DNA of 64,000 nt from Apostichopus japonicus (Eukaryota > Echinodermata > Holothuroidea > Aspidochirotida > Stichopodidae). Position 1 is the stretch's first letter, and each line of letters begins with the position of its first letter. The translations under genes were made by a program, and so were the position numbers. Positions 13,279-27,000 of this stretch are shown piece after piece. The notes beneath the pieces are model-generated. The model saw nothing but the letters and a program-made list of their open reading frames with translations, did no database searches and was not told the DNA's origin. The stretch is taken from the NCBI RefSeq assembly GCF_037975245.1, contig NC_092583.1, positions 17,630,764 to 17,694,763 of the forward strand. Direction: 5' to 3'.

Positions 13279-16200
13279 TCAGGATTCCCCCGGGTCATTT
13301 TCTTGTTGAATTTTTAAAGAGAGATGTCTATTTATCGTTGCAAACGGATTAGTCTTAAAAGCAGTATGTTGTAAAACCTGCTGGAATCTTTCTCTTTCTT
13401 CATTTCTGAAAAGAAGAATAAAACACAGAGTAAGACATCTCAAGCCTTGCTTATATTAACAGAGATGCAGATGTTGCCATGGTTGTGTCTTCTTACACAA
13501 ACAAATGATATACACAAAACATTTTTTTGTTTTTCAATTTGTGAGTGTACATTTTATAGCATATGCCTAAAATATATACAAATAGCCTAGCCTACAAAAC
13601 TCAAAATGCTCTGTATTTATTCCAAACAGACACTGTAAGGCCAATTAATAATTAATTGCTACTTTCTGGTTGCGATGGAATAATATTTACTGAGTTGTAT
13701 AAATTCCATTGGGGAGGTCAATATATTTTTTTTAGAACTGTAAAGTACCAACTGTGTTTAAATTCATAAGAATCAACAATTTAAGGTCGTCTCCATGAGA
13801 AATAATTTGAAATCGTCAATTAGTTGCTAATTAATAATCTATCCAGAAATAGCAATATTTTGTACATATCATATCTACAGGCTTACAGACAATTTGTCAT
13901 CACTTGAAAAATTGCACCTCTCTTAAATAGCAATAGAAGAAAGATAAAAATGAGAGAAAGCTGCTTATTTTTGCAAACTTTTATTTACTGTAGTTTGAAG
14001 ATTCAGAAGTAGTCAATAAATACTGCATTGATACAATGTCCTGTACAGATTTACTAATAAAACCTTCCTCACAGCATTATTTCAAAAACATTTATATATT
14101 TATCATGCAATATAGCAATATAATTTTATGTGATCTGTTTCAGACTGTTGTTCATTGCAGGGGTTTTTGCTGGCCCCAAAATCTACTACTGTAATCGTCT
14201 GTTTAGTGTTCTAACTCAAAACATATCCATGCAACTATACAGTTCAAACTTTACCTGAAGATAACAAGGAACATGTTCAAGAGTAATGGCCTCTTTCTAG
14301 ATGGATTCTGAGATATATATCACCATGACGACTGATAAGATGGCTGATAGATATATCACCATGACGATAGAGATGTTTCTGTTACTATTAACTGTCATTG
14401 GAGACTGACAAAGAGGCAGTGATAAAGGCATGACAGCTACAGATGGTTTCAAATATTGCAGACCAGAAAAATAAGGATAATATATTCACCCAGAAAACCG
14501 TCCAAATAAATGCTTTGATGGAAGCAATACTCATCACATTTATGATTCAGTCTTCAAACACTTCTCTATGATTCTTATATATTTAGTCTGACTCTCTAAG
14601 GAAACAAAGTACAACACATAAATGTTTTTCTAATGGTGTTGTTGTAAATATTTTTGGGAAAACAGAGTTTACCCTTAATTTTGAGAGTATCACCCTCAAA
14701 ATTGAAAAACAGAACAAGTCATATTTGTTAGATTATTCAATTTCTATGAAATAATCAAATTTGGCGGTGTTAATATAGCTCTGTTTCAGAATTTTTTTTT
14801 TTTATACTTACATTCTTTTCCTTTGTAAAGGATTGTCATTCAATCCATTAAGATCCATCATGCCTACCCTAACCCCCACCCAACTCTAAGCCTTCCCACC
14901 CATCCCCACCGCTTCCCCATCCCCTTCAAAGCAAAACACATTTTTGGTGAAATCTTTTCTTTCATTTTGGTGCAACTGTCCTGTTCTAACACCTCCTGTT
15001 CAGTATTTACAACAAACTTGCTATGTCTATGATATTAACACACCAAAGGGAAGTGTAAGTGAGTCCAACAAACTTGCTATGTCTATGCTATTAACAGACC
15101 AAAGGGAAGTGTAAGCGAGTCCAACAGACTTGCTATGTCTATGCTATTAACAGACCAAAGGGAAGTGTAAGTGAGTCCAACAGACTTGCTATGTCTATGC
15201 TATTAACAGACCAAAGGGAAGTGTAAGCAAGTCCAACAAACTTGCTATGTCTATGCTATCAACAGACCAAATGGAAGTGTAAGTGAGTCTAACAAACTTG
15301 CTATGTCTATGCTATTAACAGACCAAAGGGAAGTGTAAGCAAGTCCAATAAACTTGCTATGTCTATGCTATTAGCAGACCAAAGGGAAGTGTAAGCGAGT
15401 CCAACAAACTTGCTATGTCTATGCTATTAACAGACCAAAGGGAAGTGTAAGCAAGTCCAATAAACTTGCTATGTCTATGCTATTAACAGACCAAAGGGAA
15501 GTGTAAGCAAGTCCAATAAACTTGCTATGTCTATGCTATTAACACACCAAAGGGAAGTGTAAGCAAGTCCGATAAACTTGCTATGTCTATGCTATCAACA
15601 GACCAAAGGCAAGTGTAAGCAAGCCCAATAAACTTGCTATGTCTATGCTATTAGCAGACCAAGGGAAGTGTAAGCAAGTCCGATAAACTTGCTATGTCTA
15701 TGCTATCAACAGACCAAAGGGAAGTGTAAGCGAGTCCGATAAACTTGCTATGTCAATGCTATTAGCAGACCAAGGGAAGTGTAAGCAAGTCCGATAAACT
15801 TGCTATGTCAATGCTATTAGCAGACCAAGGGAAGTGTAAGCAAGTCCGATTCACCCACAAAACATTAAAATAACGTTACAAACCTACATAATTCCATTTT
15901 ATGATAGACACATGACTTTTCCTTGCATACTTACAGAAGCTTCTGGCGTTGCTTAGCCTTCAATGTGTTCTTCTTCGATTGGCTTCCAAGTGCTTGCCTG
16001 CAAAGCAAAATGCAAAATATGCACATATTTATCCAATGTCAGACATCCCAAGGGGTTAGAATGTATTGAACTATATTCAGTATGTCAGTTGAAAGTACAG
16101 ACACAAAACAGGTTGAAAGTATAAATCCTACATCCTTGCTTGATATTTAAAACTTCCGTGAATTGATGCACCTACCTACCCTCATACTAACTGGTCTGTC

Positions 16201-19200
16201 TTATTTATTTGTCTTATACACTTCCATTTATTTAAAGTATTTGTTCCTTTGCCATAAATCTGTAATACATGTGAAAATAACAATGTCGCATATGCATTTA
16301 CCCTGTAAGGAAATGATCTAAGACATTTGAAGTATAATTAGTTCATATCCAAAATGGGAAAGACAGTGAACAAAACATTACGATTACAATAATGACTTCA
16401 TAGGCATGATTTTGATGCTACATGCACAAATTGGGTTACTAGGTCACAGAAACATAGCTCTTGCTTTATGGTTAAGACACAACTTTCTGATGGTATTCTG
16501 TCCAGAGGCTCTTAGTGTAGGATCAATAAGTCCCCATTTTTAATTATTAATTATAAGGAAATTCTGAACCTTTCACAGCCTCCTTCTACCCCCCCCCCTC
16601 TGTCCCCTTCCTCCATCAACAGTAACCTCATGCCATGAGTATATGTGTAAAGCATGTTTGTAAGTATATGTTTTCACTGTGCATATCGTTCTGCACTCTA
16701 TGTTAGAAGATAATATAAAAACATCCTCTTGAACATCAAGTTCCTTCCTTTATCCTCTAAAGTTGCTTCTACTCTACCTCCTCTTATCTGCCCTCTTGCC
16801 AGCCTCTCTACTCATCTGGATTATCTCTGATAGTTCTGGAAGAGCAGACATCATCGGTTCTAAATCCCCGACTACTGGAGTTTTTAACCTCTTCATCTTG
16901 TCTTTTCTTCTCTTCTTGCTCTGTTGAATCGTCTCTACCTCTGGAGATAGAAGAAACTGGAACATGAGCAATGAAAGCTAAGATATTTCACATATAAACA
17001 TGCATCAGGTGACTAACTTAGAATTTATTGGAGAAGTAATTGCTGTGGAATAACCTCCAAATCCATTCTGCACAAGATATTTCCTTTATCACTAGCTAAA
17101 GATAATTGAAAGATGGATCAGATTCTCCATTCTGTTGTATTGATAATCTGTCCCTTAATGGCACCAAACATTGCAGAGACTTTTATTAATTTTTGCACAA
17201 TAAATCAAGCAGTCTTTATACTTCAATAACCTTAAGGTCCAAATTAATGAAAAGAAGTTAAAGAGAGAATGCAATAAATACATAAAATACAACCAATTTC
17301 ATGTTTCATTAGTCCATGCTCAATATGAACTATGCATTCTTGTTTATTCGCCCCTCGAACTAAAGTCAGCTGACAATCTGAGCAAGTGTCTATGAGATGT
17401 TTGAATATTTGTTCCTTCTGTCCACTTACAAAGTTAAAGCACATTTTACCTCTAACTATTCACTCTCTTGTACACCACTACCAACTGAATAATTGTTACC
17501 AACCTTGGTCAAAAAATTACACTAAAACCCTACAAAGAAGATTACTTTGAAAAATATTTCACATCCCAACGCAATATGAACTTTTGTGACCTTTGACCTC
17601 TAGTCCAACCATTTTCATCGACTTTCATCATCTATCATCCAGATCAGATTAAATTTCTAGAAGGAGAATCAGATGATATAATTTCATGAATGGACCTCCT
17701 TTAATGCCAAATGATGTCTTATAATGTGATTATTCATGAAGCCACTGTAAGTGTCTTTCATGTTTGGTATCTGTACCTTTGTAACTTTAATCTGACCTTC
17801 ATATTCAAATGTGTATATCCCTTATGTGTGTTAAATGATGTGTTTTACAGTATATATCTCACACACTGTGAAATCTGTAGTCAATGGTGAAGTATTGAGT
17901 TTGCATTCAACCTTTGAGCTTACATTGATATTAACTTTATCAGATCTGCTATTTACCAACTACACAATCATGTCTGTAATAATTAGGTAGCTGTACCTTC
18001 CTTTCTATGAGAATGTTCATATTTAATCTTCCATTTCTGACCCTATTCTTTCCTGCTTTACTTTCATCCCTGTGCAACACAAAGTCATACCTCCACAATG
18101 AGGAACATAATAGCTCCAATGTAAATAAAGAGTTTTGGAAAATATACATAGACATATATATTAAAACATCACAAAAGCACATTTAATGCTCCTCATAATT
18201 GTACATGGTGTGGCTATGATGCTCCTCATGATGTTACATAGAAGTAGAGATATAGAAGCACATTTACTAGTGAGTATACATGGAAGGGAGAGATTTTAGA
18301 AGCAGACTTAGTCGTGATTTTTACATGGAAGGAGAGATGTAGAAGCAGACTTACTCAGGATATTACATGGAAGGAGAGATGTAGAAGCAGACTTACTGGT
18401 GAGTTTACATGGAAGGAGAGATGTACAGAGATGTACATTAGAAGCAAACTTACTCTCAAGCCATCTTTCTCGTCTTAGTTTCATCTTGTCTTTCTTCTTC
18501 ATTTGATCCTTGCCTTTACTGATGCTTCCCTTGGAAATGAAACTCATTCGATCTTCATCATCATCAGTAGTGGTTAGTTTGGTCCTCAATGTAGACATAT
18601 CAATCTTTGCACCTCCAAATGGATTACCCAGTGCTGTTTTAGGTGGATCTGGGACTTTGAACTGAATTTATAGAAGATATAGATAAACACTTTCTCACAC
18701 AGTTAAATATTCACCCAGCACCTGGCTGAATATAAGGCAATGCTGTTATATTATTCTCTTTTTATTTTATAAGGGCTGCCTGTCCTACTGTGCCCTGGCT
18801 GTCAGGAGATGAAGGAACATATATGTTCTTAACCTGTCCATCAGACAAATAGGAGCACAGCCTTGTTATTTGTCCTGATACCATGGCTTGTTTTCTTTAT
18901 TAACCCAGCTGCTGGACAAACCTGGAATCCGATGCTGAAAGCCAGACAGGCCTATGTGTATTGGGTCTAGAAAAATGCATTAGACAATTTTCAAACTGTT
19001 GACAGAGTTGGTAAACTGTATAGAAACGGTGCGTAAATTATGAGGGATGACTCTCTGATTGGTTAAAATTAACTGCAAATTAAAATGTGGGGTAAACATT
19101 GCTCTTCATTAGCTGCTGGGCTAATAGCCACAACATTACAACTTTATATACTAATAACCTGTATAATCATTACACCCATGTATAGTATACAAACATACCA

Positions 19201-19478
19201 TTAACATTACTTATAGTTATACTGTCTACTATAGTCTAGATGCTGTAAAAGGGAACTACATCACAGATAATCATAACATAAAAGCAATTCTGTAGTGTAT
19301 GAACCCACGACTATGATATATGAAGCTCAAATTGATACTTGGAAAACTTTACCTCATGCTGTGTTTCAGACATCAATTCCATTGAATTTAAATCCTTGTC
19401 ATTCTGAGAGCTTGTTGGGCATTTCTTCCCAATTGCCTGTGCACGAGTCCTTGTCCTTCGGCGAGTTAGTTTGCCCAT
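13279..19478 (-). CDS. SLX9: SLX9/FAM207A-like ribosome biogenesis factor (5 exons, 228 aa)
   Basis: Coding exons in transcript order are 19478-19353, 18661-18454, 16940-16778, 15997-15935 and 13405-13279, with intron phases 0, 1, 2 and 2. All introns are GT-AG, and the sum is 687 nt including stop. The start is the ATG giving MGKLTRRRTR; an in-frame ATG ten codons upstream is less like the family. Three blocks match the family: KMKLRRERWLEK in exons 2-3, TPVVGDLEPMMSALPELSEI in exon 3, and KLLNEERERFQ across exons 4-5, followed by a short C-terminal tail. The length is close to the human protein (about 230 aa). The yeast and human homologues act in the nucleolus in pre-40S assembly and late 18S precursor processing and export; the role here is inferred from that homology. 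The gene is head to head with the cupin-like gene. Introns 2 and 4 carry tandem repeats. Identification is firm; the transcript ends are not determined. Confidence 0.93.
15014..15850. repeat. 56-bp minisatellite in intron 4 of the SLX9-like gene
   Basis: About 15 head-to-tail copies of a 56-bp unit whose core reads AACTTGCTATGTCTATGCTA on the plus strand. Copies differ at a few positions (GTAAGCAAG or GTAAGCGAG, CCAATA or CCGATA). Variants are shared between neighbouring copies, as expected from unequal exchange. The array ends about 85 bp from exon 4. Confidence 0.95.
18240..18453. repeat. 42-bp tandem repeat abutting the SLX9 exon 2 donor, with decoy GTAAGT sites
   Basis: About four copies of a 42-bp unit (plus-strand core GGAAGGAGAGATGTAGAAGC) begin at the 5' splice site of intron 2. 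Minus-strand GTAAGT occurs at the true donor (18453-18448) and again at 18396-18391 and 18354-18349. The two extra sites are 57 and 99 nt into the intron, both multiples of three, and the minus-strand frame stays open through them. Confidence 0.85.
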
Positions 19479-21090
19479 TGCAGGGAAATGATCTGCCCTT
19501 GGCCACACTTAAAATGAAAAAAGATCTGAATTATGCTAAACACTGAAGTGCTATGCTGCTGTTACCGCTAGGATTCTCTCGCACTACATTACAAACACTG
19601 GATTACGACATGGTGTTGATTTTCGCGGAACTAGAACTTGAATGATCAATTTCACGTCTACGGGTAGACCCAGACTGAGTACTTAGAGGCAAATACTGAA
19701 CGGCACAGAAAGACGTTCCTACCTGAAAGCTCTTCTTGTGATGTTTCGGTCAAAGTTCTTCACGCAATACAGTAACAGAAATGAAAAGAACTTCCTTCCA
19801 TGTATGACTATGACAAAATTTACTGCCAAGCAGAAATGCGCAGTACTGTGAACCAACGGTGGTCAAGTGTGTGAAATGTTGCTTGCCCCCAGAAAAGCCG
19901 CATGTGTTTCTTTGTTAGGGTTAGCAATGACGTCCTGGTTTTTAATGATCGTCCTTTTCCATTTCTATGGTTCATTCATACGTGAGTACGAATGCTCAAC
20001 ATTATAGTACTCTTCGTAAACGGCAGTGTCATCGATGACTATTATGGTAGGGTTAGCCTGACGTTTAATGACATGTACTGTACATTTAAGTAACTTTCAA
20101 TAACATCACGACTAAAACACAAATTCTTAACGCGAAAGTTTCTGACAAGTCTCTTTTACCGAGCTGAAATTTTCAGTGCCAGGTATGCAAAATCCATATC
20201 ATATTTTTTTTATTGGGGGGGGGGGGGGGGGGGCGGTGTCTAATCCAATGTATTAACGTGAAGCACTGTTTTGGCAAGTAGGCCCAGCCTAGACCTATTG
20301 TTAGGCCCTTAGGCCTAGTACTAGTAGTAGTATTAGTACTAGTACTAGTAGTACTGGTACTGTAGTACAGTAGTTAGTAGTTGTTGTACTAGGCTTGCAA
20401 TGACTGTCAATTAAGTCTTAACGTTAATTAGACAATGGACACGTATTAGTATCCTGTGTAATATAGTATACGTCTTTGGTTAGAGTAAGTCTAGTATATA
20501 GTGGGCTTAGGCTATTACTAGTAGTTATTGCTAAGCAGTAATATATGTCGGCCTAACGTACGGTCTAGCATAACATCTCCGAGCCAAAGGCCCAACGTGA
20601 GCATAACATAAACACTAACTTGAACAGGTAGGCCTGAGTTTTTTTTTCCTGGCCTAAAGTCAACTTCATTACGTAGGCTGGTAGGCATACTACTCATGCT
20701 TGACTGGGGGGGGGGGTGTAGGAGGGAGTTGAGGGTTCCTCTTACATACCTCATATGGTTGAAGTCATTTGGTAACTCCTTATGCATGCAAGACTAGGAG
20801 CTTCAGGAACAAAGATTCATGACATCTACCTTACTTTGCCACTGATAATTTCAAAACTCTTAGGAGGGATGAGGCTATGTGTGTGTGGGGGGGGGGGGGG
20901 GGAACAGATCTGCAGTACTTGCATCAAGATCTTCGTCTAGCTGTGATATCAATAATGAAACAGAAAAACAGATTGTTTTCACCCACAATGGTTGATCATA
21001 ACTTTGCAATAAATAAGTGATGAAGAATACCACACCTATATCCCAGTATACTGATCTTGCTGATATAACTCTATTTCTTCATTTTAACAG
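19479..21090. promoter_or_regulatory. Divergent intergenic region between the SLX9-like and cupin-like genes
   Basis: This 1.6-kb stretch separates two start codons on opposite strands. It presumably holds both promoters and the 5' UTR exon of the plus-strand gene, because a splice acceptor ends at 21090 only five bases before that gene's ATG. No TATA box or initiator can be assigned with confidence. The region contains runs of 19 G (20215-20233) and 16 G (20887-20902), and a CTAGTA-rich stretch at about 20314-20375. Confidence 0.5.
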
Positions 21091-21095
21091 GCAGA

Positions 21096-24000
21096 ATGAC
21101 TTCAACTACAAGTAGAAAGAAAGTACCTAAAAAAGAAGAAAGTGAACAATGGGGAAAAGGTGCCTCCAACATTTCTCCGGACGAAAGAAAAATCGAACCT
21201 ATTGTTGGAGTTATCTTAGCAGCAAGTCTTCCCCTGGCTGTCATAGTCTTTTGGAAAATCACAATTCCATTTCTATATTTTTGTGTTTCCACAGTCCTAG
21301 GTGCAGAACTGTTACAAAAGATTAACTATTTACAACAAGGTACATACAAACAACTTTGAACTTTTGTTTACAAATTGTATCTGTTATTCTAGGCTCTTAC
21401 AGACCTGTGCTTTACAGTATTAATATTTAGAAATGTCCCAGTTTCATTTCATATATTTGTGTCTTCATAAGATATGAAAAGTTGAAAACTGCAAGTATTT
21501 TAATATCACAGGAATGTTACAACTTTTAAAGTTGCCTTTAGCTAAGCTCATCAAATTATCTGAGTTAGATGTAACTGTCAGGCACTGAGTGTATCTGGTA
21601 TTATGCAATGTTTGATCACTATGCCATCCTCATATCGTAACTACAGCAACGAACAGTTGGGATTTGGAGTGAAAACTCTTGACTGGAATGGGAGGAGTGA
21701 TTGTATTAGATAATATACAAATAATAAATGGTTATGAGTGCAATAGTGCAAATATTTCATGAGTTGAAAGATGGAATGTTCCATTCAACGAGGCGCAGCC
21801 GAGTTGAATGGAACAAATTACGTCTTTCAACGAATGAAATATTTGCACTATTGCACGAATGGAAACCATTCATTATTTGTTTTATACAACACCTTCAAAT
21901 TTGGATATAATTGGATGTAAAATGCACTCATGCAACAGATTGTTTTGAACAGACAGGTTTCTCTGCTCTCTTACCCTTGAAAAAAGAGCTATCAAAAAAG
22001 CATAACACATGGTTCTATTTCATAGAGTGCAATAGAGCGAATTTTGCATGCAATCGACGAGCAATTGACCAATCAAATGGCTGGAATATAATTAGGTGTT
22101 GTATAATGAAAGATATCCCACAAGGAACAAAATCTTGCACAATTTTAGCTTCAATACTTGGTTTTCTGAGCTTAGTAAAGGTGTGTGTTAGTAGGCTATT
22201 TACTACCATAAATATTCCTTCCTATAGAAATCAAATCTTGTACCATTTTTGGGGGTAGGGGGGGGGGAGGGGCCTGGTTTGGTAAATTGTAATTGAAGTT
22301 ATTCATTTCTGTAAGATGTATAAATATAAACTGTCTGGTCCTCTTGCAGATGTCTTTAACTTAATGACTTCTCCATGTCCACCATGGATCTCGGCAGAAG
22401 AAAGAGCATTCTTGGAAAAGCAGGATTACCATCAAGTAAGAAGATTTCATGATATCAGCAAAGCAGATTTTGAAGAGCAAATCGACAAAGGGGAACCATT
22501 CATTCTGACAGAGGCTATGAGATGTACGTTTAACATTCTCCTCTATGAATTACATAAACAGGCACCGAAAAGAGAAATCTAAACATTAAATAATGTTTAA
22601 TGTCTTGCTTTCTTACTACCTGCATGCCCTTGAGTTTGCAACAGAGGTTCGCATCTAGGTATCAAACCTGCGGGACCTGCAGTATTAAGCATTTACCACC
22701 AATGGGAGTAAAATATATCTTGGGCAATCGTTGCTATGGTGATTGCCCCATAACGTTCATTCCTTTTAAAAGAAAAACAAAAGTTGGCAAAGAAGAACCT
22801 TATGTTGCTACTTTGTTAATTATATTACTATGCCATTACTTCTTTGCTTTGTGAATTGTTCCAACATTATGAAGATAATGATCCTTCTGCCATAACAATG
22901 CACTTAGGAAGTGTCTTCAGAAATGATTACACATGCATTAGCTCTGACAGTGGAATCAAACCACCAACCTGGGATAAACAGCCGTTGTTGTGGTCATCAA
23001 TTTCACCCTCCTGATTTAAATACATTCTGTAACATGTATGCAGCTTGGAAACCAAGCAGATTAATATGTTCTTATTTTACTTCCATTTTCTCTGCATAGC
23101 CTGGCCAAGTGACTGGGATTGTCATAACTTCATCAAAATGTACCCAGATGTAGAATACTTTGACTTGCAGGTAATTTTGTCATCGGAAATAATATGCAAT
23201 GAGAGAGAGAGGAGAAAGTTGTCTTTAAATAATTCTCAAGTCTTCATTGTGTATATTTCAACATTGGTTTACTATATCAGCATATTTCACCTCAATAAAG
23301 TGACACTGATTAATTTATTAATTGCAGTTTATTAATTAGCATGGAATCAAACATTATTAATTAGCATGGAATCAAACATTATAATGCAATTTATTAATTA
23401 GCAGGAATATACCCTCCAATTTTTTTTAGTTGTTTTGTGTCAAATTTGTCAATATTTGACTCCTTAATTCTATATTTAGCTTGTTATGCTTCACCTTATG
23501 ATACAGACAATGTAGTTATGCTAATTAATTTAAGGTCAACAGGAATATAAACTTTAAAGCACCTTGTTTTGAGTTGATCTGTGTTGAGCTGTGATCAGTG
23601 ATCTGAGAATCCATCATTCCATAACACTTTAGCTCATTAGTTTGATTAATCAATTTTCATCTCAATCAATATCAATATTGAAGTATAATTCAAAGTTTTG
23701 AAGTTTCCAATTTGATTTTTGCTAGTGATTACTACCTTTCATTAATTATGCGTAATTAACCTTCCATTGGAAAGAAAGAACAAATCATTTGTTTGTCTTA
23801 TTTTGATCAGTATCTATTGTGTATCGAGTAATCCTCAACAGGTTGGCAACAGTGTCGACCAAACTGCAAAAGTACTTTATAATGCAAATGAAAGTAATTT
23901 GGTTTGAAAACAAAAGTATAAATACAGAAACATTATTGATTCCCTGTCAGAAATTGTACATGTATTGAGTGCATTTCTAATGGGTAAGTTTAGGGTAATA

Positions 24001-27000
24001 GATGTTATGGGAACAATGTTTATATGTAGGTAAGCTCTATGCATATTGTCATTTCAAATGTTAATGTTATATTTAATGTATGTATGTTAAAGGTATTGAT
24101 GGTAACATGTGGCTTCAGTTTTGTATCAAATCTAGCGATATTTCAGTTTTGTATCAAACCTACGATATTTCAGTTTTGTATCAAACCTGCTCTCAGTGTG
24201 ACAGGTCTTTCACCCCTAAACACAAAACTTTCCAAAGTGATACTTTTTGGTGGAAAAGCTAAACTTTTGTCATTTTCTTTTGATTTAGAGTGGAAGCTAC
24301 CATCCGCTGAAGGACATAACTGAGAGGTCTGGGTATGAGGAAGATGAATGTGCTAGCGGTGAAATAGACATGACCAGCGAGCCTAATAGAAAGCATTTTA
24401 AGGTGTGTTAATAAAGAGAGTTTACTTTACATGATAAATTCTGTCTCAATTCACAAACCCAGAGGGTTTTCAGTTTATTGAAGGTTCAGGTTTCCAACCA
24501 TTGCATAGCAACATAATTTGGCTCCTGGTGAGGTTGATTGTGAGGTCTTTTGCAATGTGGGGTGGACGACCCATTGCCTGCCAAAGCACAAAATACATTT
24601 AACTATATTGTAGTTACACAGCACAGTATGTTTCTTATCTGTTTGAATTAATACTGGTCACTGAAACCATAATTAAGATATACATGGTATTTGACATTAT
24701 GCAATGTTGTATCATCACACTACTATTTCAAGCAACGATACACCGTTTTTTCCTAAAAGTTTTGATCTACTGACAAAAATGGATAAGTTATAAACATCCC
24801 AAAAGAAAAAGCATTTCTTATTGTTAGCATTATGAAACTTCTCTACTAAGTATGAATACTTCTAAGATCAAAATCTTGAACACAGAATTGACTGTTGAGC
24901 TCAAGAATTGTGGTTCTGGGGACACTGGTTCAAAGTCCATTTGAGCCAATCTTTTCTTAGCTCTTTCCAAATTTACATTTTAACAACTGTTAGTTTTCTT
25001 GATTTTTTCAGGAACAGTTAAAGCAGATACAGATTCCCTATTTTATGGAAGATGATTTCTCTACCTCTGTTAGCAACGGTTCCATCGTATCCATGGATAC
25101 TTTATATCTGGGAGTAGCTGGTACAGGAATACCACCCTATGTGGAAGAATCATGCACAAGCTTTATGGCTGCACAGGTAATGGTAGAGATTGCATAGTAA
25201 GGTGTGAGGGGAGGACATGGTAATATCTGTTCATCTCACTCTAAAGTAAACACAGCAGTGTTCGTTGGTATTTTATATATGAGTCAAGTCAGTGACATAT
25301 CAATTGTGTTATAGATCCTAAAACAACTTGGCTTGGCTGGATTACATAGCTGTTGTTACTCTTGAATACAAGCTTTTGCTCTTTTCTTAATGTAAACCAT
25401 TTTATTTGTCCATATTGCCTTCAGTTGTACAAATGTATACAATACAGAGCAGTTACATAAAACTTACTCTCACAAGTTTGTTAATACCAAAGTGATAACA
25501 ATGTGGGAAAGGCTAGTGTTATGTGCCCTCTCTATAGGGCAGTGTACTAGCTCACTGTGTAATATCACACAAAAAGAGTCCTATACCATGATAATGTGCA
25601 ATGAAGAAAAAAGTATCAAAACCTCATTAAGGCTGTGTTCCCTCGCATTATCCTTGAAGAATTAAATGTTCTGTTAGGAAGCTTCAAGACTCATTCAGCT
25701 TGCTTGCTTTTGTGATTGTATTGTGGTTGTGGTGATAGTTTATCATGCTAATGGTGATGGTATCGTGCTTGTGGTGATAGTGTATTGTGATAGTGTATCA
25801 TGCTAGTGGTGATAGTGTATCGTGGTTGTGGTGATAGTGTATTGTGATAGTGTATTGTGCTAATGGTGATAGTATCGTGCTTGTGGTGATAGCATATTGT
25901 GATAGTGTATCATGCTAGTGTATCGTGCTTGTGGCGATAGTGTATTGTGATAGTGTATTGCAATTGTGGTAATAGTGTCTTATGCTAGTGGTGATAGTGT
26001 ACTGTAATAGTGTATTATACTGGTTCTTGCCAACATACTCTACAGGACTGAAGTATTACAAGAATGCAAATGGTTTAGGCCTTATGAATAGAAACACTAG
26101 AAGGAGGTTGGCCTAGTGATGAATAAGTTCCGTTATGTGTAAAATTATTCCACAGTATCAAATGATAACCCAGGTTAACAAAAGGTTTCTTTTCTTTTTC
26201 AGTTCTCCGGCGTTACAGCCTGGAGTTTCTCCAGACCAATAGTTGAACATGACAAGCTGTCATGGAGTAAACCTATGAGGCTATTCCTACAACCAGGTAG
26301 TTATGTGGATCTTGCAGCATTCTTGGACTGTAAAACTGCATATTCATGATATAGGTCAACAAGGTCATTTGACTAATAAGGCAATGTGGCCACCAAAGTG
26401 ATTTCACATTTCATTTTGTTTTATGGCTGAAGGACAGAGCAAGAAAAGTGTAAAGGAGGCTTTTAGAGTAATCAAAAGTAACATTTATATTAAGTGGTCA
26501 TTCCTATCTGGACTGCAATCTTTGGAATGTTTCATTGTTAGCAGCTGGATTGTTTCTATTAAGCTATTCTGAGTATTCTCTCATACAGGCTCTCTGAATG
26601 CTCTCAGTAGTATTAGGAAACCTTTAATGTAGTATTCATTATTTTCAATCACCATTCAGAAGAACCTTGCTGGATTACATGAATTTTAAACATTTGTAAT
26701 CTTAGCTTAAAACAATGATGTAGACCTTTTTGTGTTAGTAACATATGCAGGTTCATTTTAAGAAAAACTATGGAAATTGTCCTTGTAATTTGAAGGTGAG
26801 GCTAAAGCAAGAATTAGAGGAATGTTGTCAACATTCTGCAATTGTGATTGGATTAGCAAATGGGATACTCTTCATCAATAATCTTGAGAAAGAAAATTAT
26901 TAGATTAAATATTATAAGTCCAGACCCAAAGTTTAGCATGATAGAAATTGCAACGGAAACTACATTCCTTTGGGCTCCTATCTGTCCTATCATTCCCATA

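Noticed and set aside
15014-15850. Possible CRISPR-like array
   Set aside because: The repeats are contiguous 56-bp units without unique spacers, in an animal intron.
17244-17444. 66-codon Cys-containing minus-strand frame in SLX9 intron 2
   Set aside because: Exons 2 and 3 join perfectly without it, and no family was recognised.
24920-24950. tRNA-like word GGTTCAAAGTCC
   Set aside because: It has no matching stems or A box; no tRNA could be folded by eye.
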